Source: JBGCDD01 sp045105075
Lineage (GTDB): Bacteria; Pseudomonadota; Alphaproteobacteria; Rhodobacterales; Rhodobacteraceae
Direction of reading: 5' to 3'
DNA length: 38,896 nt
Assembly: GCA_045105075.1 (NCBI GenBank)
Contig: JBGCDD010000188.1
Span: 1 to 38,896, forward strand
Below the pieces are notes generated by a model that was given only the letters and a program-made list of their open reading frames with translations, had not been told where the DNA came from and made no database searches. Below, one piece after another: positions 32,236 to 38,896 of this stretch (positions are counted from its first letter, which is position 1; the number at the start of each line of letters is the position of its first letter). The translations under genes were made by a program, and so were the position numbers.

Positions 32236-34308
32236 ATGATCGACACGCTCAGACTGGCCATTGATATTGGCGGCACGTTCACCGACACGGTTCTGATGGG
32301 GCCGAACCAACAGGTGTTGGGATCCAGCAAAACCCTGACAACTCATGACGCTCCGGCTTTGGGCGCGATTGAGGGCGCGCAACGGGTTATGGCCCAAACT
32401 GGGCGCCCGTTCAGTGATGTCACCGGCATGATCCATGGCACGACGCTGGCGACCAACGCGTTGATCGAACGGCGCGGCGCCCGCTTGGCCAGCATCACCA
32501 CCCAAGGGTTTCGCGATATTCTGGCCATCGGATACGAGCGTCGTTATGCGCAATATGACATCGATCTGGTCAAACCGCCGCTGCTGGTGCCGCGGGCGCG
32601 CGCGCTCACGGTCAGTGAACGGATGTCGGTTGCGGGCGAGGTTCTGATCCCGCTGAGCTTTGACACCCTGCTGGAAGATCTTGATCGCACCGAGGCCGGG
32701 GCCGTGGCGATTTGCCTGCTCCACTCCTACGCCAACGGCGATCACGAACAGCGCTTGCGCGACCATCTTGCGCGCCATCGCCCGGCCTTGACGGTGTCCC
32801 TGTCCAGCGAGGTCAGCCCCGAAGCGCGCGAATATGATCGGCTTTCCACCACCGTGGCCAATGCCTATATCCAACCGATGATGGCGGGTTATCTGTCGGA
32901 TTTCAAAGCGCGCTTTGACGCTTGCGGTTTGGGTGGGGCCATCTTGATGATGACGGCAGGAGGCGGGATGTGCACGCTTGACGCCGCCGCCCGTTTTCCC
33001 ATCCGTCTGGTGGAATCTGGCCCTGCGGGGGGCGCCATTCTGGCGGCGACCATCGCCAAACAGGCCGGGCTGGATCAGGTGTTGTCCTTTGACATGGGCG
33101 GCACGACGGCCAAGCTGTGTCTGATCGATAAGGGTCGGGCGCAAACCGCGCGCCAGTTTGAAATCGCCCGTGCGGCGCGGTTCATCAAAGGCTCGGGCCT
33201 GCCGGTGCGCATCCCTGTGATCGAAATGATCGAGATCGGCGCCGGTGGCGGCTCGATCGCCAGTGTCGACACCTTGGGTCGCCTTGTTGTGGGACCCCAA
33301 AGCGCCGGGTCCGATCCCGGTCCGGTGGCCTTTGCGCGCGGCGGATGCGCGCCAACGGTGACCGACGCTGATGTGGTTTTGGGTTATTTGCGCCCCGATC
33401 TGTTTGCCGAAGGCCGCCTTCAGCTTGATGTGACCTCGGCACAGGCGGCGTTGCAGCAGGACATTGGCGCGCCCTTGTCTTTGGACAGTGCAGAACAGGC
33501 CGGCGACGGTGTCAGCCGCATCGTCGATGACGCCATGGCCAGTGCCGCACGCATGCATGCCGCAGAATCAGGCAAGGATTTGGGCGCGCGCACGATGATC
33601 GCCTTTGGCGGCAACGGTCCGGTTCACGCCACCCGCGTGGCACGCGCCGCCGGAGTGCGCCGCATTTTGGTGCCCCCCAGCCCCGGCGTTGGCTCGGCCC
33701 TTGGGTTCCTGTTTGCGCCAGTCGCTTTCGAGATCGTGCGCAGCCGCCATACCTTGCTAAAAGGCGCTGACACAGCCGCCTTGTCGTCGTTGCTGGCCCA
33801 GATGGAGCGGGACGCGCGCGCGGTTGTGGCCCAAGGCGCCGGCGCTGCCCCGGTCACCGCGCGCCGCGTCGCCTTTATGCGCTATGCCGGGCAGGGCCAC
33901 GAGATCGAGGTGAGCCTGCCAAATTCAGATCTGGGCGCGCGCGATTTGCCAGGTTTGGCCGCCGCTTTTGAAACCGAATATCGCCGCCAATATGCGCGGC
34001 CCGTGCCGGGCATGGACATTGAAATCCTGAATTGGGCCGTGTCGGTGTCGACCGCCGCACCTGACGTGACCCTAAGCGCACCTGATGCGGTGCCGGGCAA
34101 ATCAGAAACGGTCCGCCTGTTTTGCGATGTCACCAGCCAATGGATCGACGCACAGGTGATCGCACGCAGTTCTTTGGGCGCGGGCGACGGTATCGCTGGG
34201 CCCGCATTGATCACGGAGGCGCAAACCACCACTGTGCTCAGCGCTGATTTCACCGCCCGCTGCGACGAGGCTGGCAACCTGATCCTGACCCGCAAGGAGA
34301 TCCCATGA
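32236..34308 (+). CDS. hyuA: Hydantoinase/oxoprolinase subunit A (HyuA family)
   Basis: A 690-residue cytosolic ATP-using amidase subunit of the HyuA/oxoprolinase family, which with HyuB opens cyclic amides such as N-methylhydantoin or 5-oxoproline. The N-terminal ASKHA-type phosphate loop is AIDIGGTFTDTVLMG (about 8-22). The middle Hydantoinase_A domain holds SFDMGGTTAKLCLID (about 285-299) and GAGGGSIA, and a beta-rich C-terminal domain ends at 690. Length is typical. It starts the operon with a weak ribosome-binding site and ends in ATGA overlap with hyuB. A perfect palindrome CCCGCGCGCGGG with a T-run lies at 32185-32200 in the leader. The true substrate is not fixed by sequence. Confidence 0.87.
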   Translation: MIDTLRLAIDIGGTFTDTVLMGPNQQVLGSSKTLTTHDAPALGAIEGAQRVMAQTGRPFSDVTGMIHGTTLATNALIERRGARLASITTQGFRDILAIGYERRYAQYDIDLVKPPLLVPRARALTVSERMSVAGEVLIPLSFDTLLEDLDRTEAGAVAICLLHSYANGDHEQRLRDHLARHRPALTVSLSSEVSPEAREYDRLSTTVANAYIQPMMAGYLSDFKARFDACGLGGAILMMTAGGGMCTLDAAARFPIRLVESGPAGGAILAATIAKQAGLDQVLSFDMGGTTAKLCLIDKGRAQTARQFEIARAARFIKGSGLPVRIPVIEMIEIGAGGGSIASVDTLGRLVVGPQSAGSDPGPVAFARGGCAPTVTDADVVLGYLRPDLFAEGRLQLDVTSAQAALQQDIGAPLSLDSAEQAGDGVSRIVDDAMASAARMHAAESGKDLGARTMIAFGGNGPVHATRVARAAGVRRILVPPSPGVGSALGFLFAPVAFEIVRSRHTLLKGADTAALSSLLAQMERDARAVVAQGAGAAPVTARRVAFMRYAGQGHEIEVSLPNSDLGARDLPGLAAAFETEYRRQYARPVPGMDIEILNWAVSVSTAAPDVTLSAPDAVPGKSETVRLFCDVTSQWIDAQVIARSSLGAGDGIAGPALITEAQTTTVLSADFTARCDEAGNLILTRKEIP

Positions 34309-35939
34309 CCTCGCCCGCGCATTTGCAAGTGATGTGGAACCGATTGTTGTCGCTGGTCGAAGAACAGGGTCAAATCCTGATCCGCGCGGCGTTTTCGCCG
34401 ATTGTGCGCGAATGCGGCGATATTTCAGCCGGGATCTTTGACGCCCACGGCCAGATGCTGGCGCAGGCGGTGACCGGCACGCCGGGCCACATCAATACCA
34501 TGGCCGCAGCGGTCAAACATCTGATGGCACGGTTTCCAACCCAAACCATGCAGCCCGGTGACATCTATATGACCAATGACCCCTGGCTTGCCTCGGGCCA
34601 TCTGAACGACTTTTTGCTGTTGATGCCAGCGTTTCTGGACGGGCAGGTTGTCGGGTTCACCTCGTGTACTTCGCATCTGGTGGATCTGGGCGGGCAAGGT
34701 ATGGGGCCGGACGGATCCGACATCTATGACGAAGGGTTGCTGGTGCCGCCGTGCAAGCTGGTTGATCAGGGCACGCCCAACGCACTGCTGCTTGATATTG
34801 TGCGCGCCAATTCGCGCGAACCCATCGCCAACGAAGGCGACATCTATGCGCTGATCGCCTGTTGCGAGGCCGGGGTGGCGCGTCTGATCGAAATGATGCG
34901 CGACTTTGAGCAAACCGATCTGGACGCGCTGTCAAACTACATCATCACCACCTCGCGCAAGGGCACTTTGGCCGCCATCGCAGCACTTCCGCCGGGCACC
35001 TACGACAATGAAATCACCGCTGATGGCTACGGCGCACCGCTCACCTTGCGCGCGCGTCTGACCATCGCGCCGGGTCAGATCACGGTGGATTTCGCCGGAA
35101 CCTCGCCCTGTTCGCCCAAAGGCATCAACGTGCCGCTGAACTACGCCGCCGCTTATACGGTCTTTGCGCTGCGCTGTTTGATCGGGCCGGACATTCCGAA
35201 CAACGCAGGCTCGCTTGGACCCTTTGTGGTCACAGGCCCGCTGGGGTGCATTTTGAACGCGCAACATCCCGCGCCCGTGGCGATGCGCCATACGCTGGGG
35301 CAAATGACGCCGGATCTGGTGTTTGGCTGTCTGCATCAGGCGCTGCCCACGCGGGTACCTGCCGAGGGCGCCTCGTGCATGTTTGATCTGCCAATGCGCC
35401 ATGTGCCCGACACCAAGGGGCGGTCCTTTGCCATCGAACCGGTGCACAACGGCGGCACAGGCGCGCGCCCGCACGCAGATGGACTATCGGCCACGGCGTT
35501 TCCCTCCGGTGTCTATGGCTCGCAGGTGGAAATCACCGAAAGTGCTGCGCCCGTTACGATCTGGCAGCGTGAATTGCGCCCTGACAGTGGCGGGGCAGGG
35601 CAGTTTCGCGGCGGGCTTGGCCAACGTATCGCGCTAAGTGCTGCGGAGGACGACGCGTTTTTGGTTTTTTTGTCTGTCGAACGGCTGGCGCACCCTGCCA
35701 AGGGAAGGGCGGGGGGCAAGGCAGGGGCTGCTGGGCGCATTCATCTGCAAGGCCAGAGCAATGACATCCCCGGCAAAGGCACGTTGCGGGTTGAACCCGG
35801 TGAGCGGTTGATCTTTGACACGCCGGGCGGTGGCGGCTTTGGCCCGCCTGACACCCGTGATCGCGCGGCTTTGGTCCAAGATCTGAACGAAGGTTTGGTG
35901 ACCGAGCAGGGCGCTAAACTTTACGGGTCGCGCCAATGA
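34305..35939 (+). CDS. hyuB: Hydantoinase/oxoprolinase subunit B (HyuB family)
   Basis: The 544-residue partner of HyuA and the usual size for HyuB. Family blocks are the N-terminal SFSPIVREC-like segment (AAFSPIVRECGDISAGIFD, about 26-44), GTPGHINTM, the TNDPWLASGHLNDF metal/substrate region (about 90-103), the NVPLNYAAAYTVFALRC segment and the C-terminal DTPGGGGFGPP. It overlaps hyuA and the aminotransferase gene by 4 bp each, so subunits A and B should be made in equal amounts. Confidence 0.88.
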   Translation: MTSPAHLQVMWNRLLSLVEEQGQILIRAAFSPIVRECGDISAGIFDAHGQMLAQAVTGTPGHINTMAAAVKHLMARFPTQTMQPGDIYMTNDPWLASGHLNDFLLLMPAFLDGQVVGFTSCTSHLVDLGGQGMGPDGSDIYDEGLLVPPCKLVDQGTPNALLLDIVRANSREPIANEGDIYALIACCEAGVARLIEMMRDFEQTDLDALSNYIITTSRKGTLAAIAALPPGTYDNEITADGYGAPLTLRARLTIAPGQITVDFAGTSPCSPKGINVPLNYAAAYTVFALRCLIGPDIPNNAGSLGPFVVTGPLGCILNAQHPAPVAMRHTLGQMTPDLVFGCLHQALPTRVPAEGASCMFDLPMRHVPDTKGRSFAIEPVHNGGTGARPHADGLSATAFPSGVYGSQVEITESAAPVTIWQRELRPDSGGAGQFRGGLGQRIALSAAEDDAFLVFLSVERLAHPAKGRAGGKAGAAGRIHLQGQSNDIPGKGTLRVEPGERLIFDTPGGGGFGPPDTRDRAALVQDLNEGLVTEQGAKLYGSRQ

Positions 35940-37000
35940 TTGCGCCGCGCCCGCATGTTGCCGCCCTTGCGCCTTACGCGCTGGCTGATCCGCTTGGCGA
36001 GGGCATGGTGTCGCTGGCCCAGAACGAAAGCTATTGTGCGCCAAGTCCGGCGGCCTTGCGTGCGGGGCAAGACGCGCTTGCCCAGAACGCGCTCTATCCA
36101 GATCCCGATTGGCAAGCCCTGCGCGACGCGATCGCGCAAGTGCACAGGCTGGATGCGGCGCATGTGCTGTGCGGCGCAGGCTCGATGGAGCTGATTGCGG
36201 CCCTGATGGCCAGCTTTGTTGGCCCCGGCGATACCGTGCTGGCCAGCGCTTATTCCTATGCCTTCGCGGCCACAGCTGTGGCGCAAGCCCAGGCGCATTT
36301 TGTGCAGGTGCCCGAGCTTGATTTGCAGGTTGATGTGCGCGCCATTGTCGAGGCGCTGACCCCTCAAACCAAAGTCGTTTTCCTTTGTAATCCGGGCAAC
36401 CCGACCGGCACAGCCATCGCGACCTCTGACATTCTTTGGCTGCGCACGCAGTTGCCTGATCGGGTTTTACTGGTTCTTGATCAGGCCTATGGCGAATTCC
36501 TCGATCCTCAGCAGCCGCCCGGAGACTTGTTTGACCTCACCACTCTGGGCAACACAGCGGTCTTGCGCACGATGTCCAAAGCCTATGGTCTGGCGGGCGC
36601 GCGGGTGGGCTGGTTGTACGCCGCGCCGCCGCTGTTAGAGTCGATCCGCAAACTGCTGCTGCCCAACAATGTCACCGCCGTGTCCCAGGCGATGGCCACC
36701 GCCGCGATGCTGGATCAGGATTACATGGGTCGTTCAGTCGCGCAAACCATCGCCAGTCGTGATCACTTTTGCCAGGATCTGCGCGCGCTTGGTCTGCAGG
36801 TGCCGGTGTCGGCGACCAATTTTGTGCTGGTGCGGTTCGGATCGCTGCAGCGTGCGCAACAGGCAGATCAGGCCTTGCGCGCCCATGGGGTGATGACACG
36901 CACAATGGCAGGATACGGGCTTGGCGATGCGTTGCGCATCACCGTGGCCGCCCCGGATGTGATGCGGCGCGTCAGTGATGTGTTAAGGAGCTTGAAGTGA
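35936..37000 (+). CDS. PLP-dependent class I/II aminotransferase (HisC-like)
   Basis: A 354-residue fold-type I aminotransferase of the histidinol-phosphate aminotransferase subgroup. The pattern SLAQNESYCAPSPAALRA near the N-terminus is the HisC-like substrate segment. CNPGNPTGT (about 151-159), DQAYGEF (about 182-188) and the PLP-binding lysine in TMSKAYGLAGARVGW (about 209-223) follow. The biosynthetic hisC is normally with his or trp/tyr genes. Here it is in ATGA overlap with hyuB, so it more likely transaminates an amino acid released by the hydantoinase, or supplies one. Substrate is not known. Confidence 0.85.
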   Translation: MIAPRPHVAALAPYALADPLGEGMVSLAQNESYCAPSPAALRAGQDALAQNALYPDPDWQALRDAIAQVHRLDAAHVLCGAGSMELIAALMASFVGPGDTVLASAYSYAFAATAVAQAQAHFVQVPELDLQVDVRAIVEALTPQTKVVFLCNPGNPTGTAIATSDILWLRTQLPDRVLLVLDQAYGEFLDPQQPPGDLFDLTTLGNTAVLRTMSKAYGLAGARVGWLYAAPPLLESIRKLLLPNNVTAVSQAMATAAMLDQDYMGRSVAQTIASRDHFCQDLRALGLQVPVSATNFVLVRFGSLQRAQQADQALRAHGVMTRTMAGYGLGDALRITVAAPDVMRRVSDVLRSLK

Positions 37001-37767
37001 TGGCAAAAGCCCCCCGCAGCGGCGCAAAAATCGGTGTTTTGGTGCCTTTTACCAACACCAACCTTGAACCCGACTTGCAGCTGATGTGCCCCAGCGGGGC
37101 CACCTTGCACGCGGCGCGGTTGGGCGGCTATGACGTTGATGAAATTCCGGGATCTGATCAAATGGCAGGTCTCGGCGCGTCAGATCTGAGCGAGCCTTTG
37201 CGCCTGATGTCCGGGGTGCGTCCGTCGGTTGTGCTTTATGGCTGTACGTCGGCCACGTTGACCCACGGCCCCGCCTTTGACCGCGATCTGGCGGCTGATA
37301 TCCATGCGGCCTCGGGCGCGCATACGTTGACGGCGGCTGGCGTGCTGGTGAATGCGATCCAGACCATCGGAGCTACAAAGGTCGGTTTCGCCTCGCCCTA
37401 TTTGGGGGAAATCAATGATCAGGCCATGGCGTTTCTGGGCGAGGCGGGCATTGAAACCCTGCGCTGCGCCGATATCGGGCGGGCGTTGGGCAATTATGGC
37501 CAGGGCGAGCTGTCCCCGGACGAGGTGTTTGATCTGGCCTGCCGCGCTGATCACGCCGAAGCCGAAGCAATCGTGCTGAGTTGCACCGATATGCGCGCGG
37601 TTGAAGCCATCACCCGGATCGAGGCACGGCTGGGCAAACCGGTGATCAGCTCGAACCAGGCAATGATGTTTGGGCTGTGCCGCCTGCTGGGCCTGGCGCG
37701 CGAACCTCAGATGCCGGGCGCGCTGTTTGCTCAGCTGGCGCCAACGATGGAAAACGCGCCCCAGTAA
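37000..37767 (+). CDS. Asp/Glu racemase superfamily enzyme (maleate isomerase / arylmalonate decarboxylase-like)
   Basis: A 255-residue cofactor-independent enzyme with the two catalytic cysteines of the superfamily in YGCTSATLTHG (about residue 79) and LSCTDMRA (about residue 195). The N-terminal GVLVPFTNTNLEPD and the overall size fit the maleate isomerase/AMDase branch. EutA of ectoine degradation is a related protein, but the other ectoine genes are not here. An AAGGAG site at 36985-36990 fits the ATG at 37000; a GTG at 36997 overlapping the previous stop is an alternative. With hyuAB and the aminotransferase it may racemise or isomerise the pathway substrate. Its last 37 bp overlap the end of the CHAT gene on the opposite strand. 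Confidence 0.83.
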   Translation: MAKAPRSGAKIGVLVPFTNTNLEPDLQLMCPSGATLHAARLGGYDVDEIPGSDQMAGLGASDLSEPLRLMSGVRPSVVLYGCTSATLTHGPAFDRDLAADIHAASGAHTLTAAGVLVNAIQTIGATKVGFASPYLGEINDQAMAFLGEAGIETLRCADIGRALGNYGQGELSPDEVFDLACRADHAEAEAIVLSCTDMRAVEAITRIEARLGKPVISSNQAMMFGLCRLLGLAREPQMPGALFAQLAPTMENAPQ

Positions 37768-38896
37768 GACGGATGATACTGAAACGCGGGGCGGGTTGGA
37801 TCGTCAAGCACCGCATGGGTGGCCGCTTGCAACGCGCTGGCATAGCTGAGATCGCCGTCATCGTTCAGCGCCTGAAACAAGCCCGTCGTCATGTCGACCG
37901 CAGCTTCGGAATAGACCGACCAATGGGTCACCAGTAGTGATCGCGCGCCCGATTGGAAAAACGCGCGGGCCAGACCAGACAAGCCGTCTTCGTCCCCGCG
38001 ATCGCCTGCCGCCGTGTTGCAGGCTGACAAAACCACCAGATCCGCATTCAGGTTCAGGGATGCGATTTCGCCCGCCGTCAGCAATCCGTCATCTTCCAGC
38101 GACGCCTGCGCGGGCGGGGTCAGAACCAAGCCGGGTGCGATGCCGCCCGCTTCGCCTGCGGTCAGACCGTGGGTGGCAAAAACCACAACGTCAAACCCTT
38201 CCAGTGTGCCGTTCTGATCCATCGATTTCAGCTGCGCTTCGGTGGCATCGGCGCCCAGATGGAGGGCGGCGTTTTGGGGCCCAAACCCTTTGGCAATGGC
38301 CTGCAATTCGCACACCGCATCTGGCAGACGGGGCAGGGCAGACAGGTATCCGACATCGGCCAAAGCCACGCCCGTGGCGCGGTCCGCACCGGCGATGTGG
38401 CTGGTCATGGGCGGTGCTGCGCGCAGGGCCGCAAGATCCAGCGTGTCGCAGGCCACCGATGCGGGGGCGCCGATCACCGGATCGCCAAAGCCGACCATGC
38501 GCTGCAGTTTGCGCGGCGCGCGAGGACCATCGCGCAGTGCTCGCAGGCTGGTGATCGAGGGCAAAACCGAAATGGCGTGGCTGCGGATCATCCAGTTTGC
38601 GCGGCGCAAACGTTTGGGCGTGCCCGGCGTTGTGACCAGCGCCGCAAAGGGCAGGCGCAACATGTCCGAGGGCGGTGCGATGATCAGGTTGGGGTAGTTT
38701 TCAACAATGCCATCCAGCCCGCCAAACAGATCGCGGTAAAGGCTGTGGGCGGCGTCAAAGTCAAAATGCCCGCGCGGGTCGGCGGCTTTTGGCCCGCCAG
38801 CTTGCATGGCGCCGCGCAGCCCTTGTGCGCCGCCGCCCGAGCACCCGGGATCACTGATCGCCACATCGCAACGGAACGCCTGAATGCGTGCGCGCA
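37731..38896 (-). CDS. CHAT-domain protein, C-terminal part (gene continues past the right edge)
   Basis: At least 388 residues of an open frame whose start lies outside the window. The reading frame stays open through the last base, and the internal GTG at 38864 is not convincing as a start. It contains a CHAT (caspase-like HetF-associated) protease domain. The catalytic His is in VVVFATHGLT (near 38170) and the Cys in VVLSACNTAAG (near 38020), with the C-terminal HWSV and PSYWGAFSIVG blocks typical of the family. CHAT proteins usually carry N-terminal TPR repeats, here beyond the window. They act as regulated proteases, often in defence or cell-death systems; the target is unknown. It converges on the racemase-like gene with a 37-bp overlap. 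Confidence 0.85.
   Translation of the reverse strand, partial: RARIQAFRCDVAISDPGCSGGGAQGLRGAMQAGGPKAADPRGHFDFDAAHSLYRDLFGGLDGIVENYPNLIIAPPSDMLRLPFAALVTTPGTPKRLRRANWMIRSHAISVLPSITSLRALRDGPRAPRKLQRMVGFGDPVIGAPASVACDTLDLAALRAAPPMTSHIAGADRATGVALADVGYLSALPRLPDAVCELQAIAKGFGPQNAALHLGADATEAQLKSMDQNGTLEGFDVVVFATHGLTAGEAGGIAPGLVLTPPAQASLEDDGLLTAGEIASLNLNADLVVLSACNTAAGDRGDEDGLSGLARAFFQSGARSLLVTHWSVYSEAAVDMTTGLFQALNDDGDLSYASALQAATHAVLDDPTRPAFQYHPSYWGAFSIVGAS

Noticed and set aside
31867..33558. 563-codon open frame on the minus strand
   Set aside because: It runs antisense across hyuA and the intergenic terminator, with low-complexity His/Arg/Gln composition. HyuA motifs are clear on the other strand.

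Overview
The window looks like chromosome from a GC-rich alphaproteobacterium, most likely a Rhodobacterales (Roseobacter-type) organism. This is inferred from gene content (a PleD-type diguanylate cyclase, a DUF3572 gene followed by a HAD phosphatase, an H-NOX-like gene coupled to a GGDEF gene, a BetC-type sulfatase and a non-pyrrolysine MttB homologue), the dense ATGA/GTGA-overlapping operons and the strong GC bias at third codon positions. No tRNA, rRNA, CRISPR array or intact insertion sequence was seen.

Region 1 (179-4339, minus strand) is a tightly overlapping four-gene catabolic operon read as Rieske oxygenase, choline-sulfatase-type sulfatase, SDR, SDR. A DMT/EamA exporter (4785-5645) diverges from it across a 445-bp non-coding gap. 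Region 2 (5642-13364) is mostly core-like: a PleD-like response regulator/diguanylate cyclase with degenerate receiver domains, DUF3572 plus HAD phosphatase, an MttB-family methyltransferase without pyrrolysine, a DUF4153 membrane protein, and a translationally coupled pair of an H-NOX-like protein and a diguanylate cyclase.

Region 3 begins with about 1 kb of non-coding, locally AT-richer DNA (13365-14425) that holds what looks like a decayed IS5-type transposase. It is followed by a co-directional block (14426-31991), the most interesting part of the window. This is an SrfB/SrfC locus (Hsp70/actin-fold ATPase plus large GTPase-like protein) embedded in a set of envelope proteins. These are a poly-proline inner-membrane protein, a membrane-anchored trypsin-like protease, a DUF2135-type membrane protein split by a -1 frameshift, a Pro-rich membrane protein with Sel1-like repeats, a secreted SH3-like plus VWA protein, a MacB/LolCDE-like ABC ATPase and permease, a secreted FGE/SUMF1-fold protein lacking the family's catalytic cysteines, and a secreted peptidoglycan-binding protein. 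The three proteins upstream of SrfB share an architecture (one transmembrane helix, a short periplasmic coiled coil, a cysteine), and two of them also share a cytosolic domain. I infer a trans-envelope machine in which cytosolic SrfB/SrfC NTPases act through membrane adaptors on periplasmic protease, VWA and FGE-fold modules. Its function is not established by the sequence. A GC-rich hairpin terminator follows the block.

Region 4 (32236-37767) is an overlapping catabolic operon: hydantoinase/oxoprolinase A and B subunits, a HisC-like aminotransferase, and an Asp/Glu racemase/maleate isomerase-family enzyme. It converges, with a 37-bp overlap, on a CHAT-domain protease-like gene on the minus strand that runs off the right edge of the window.
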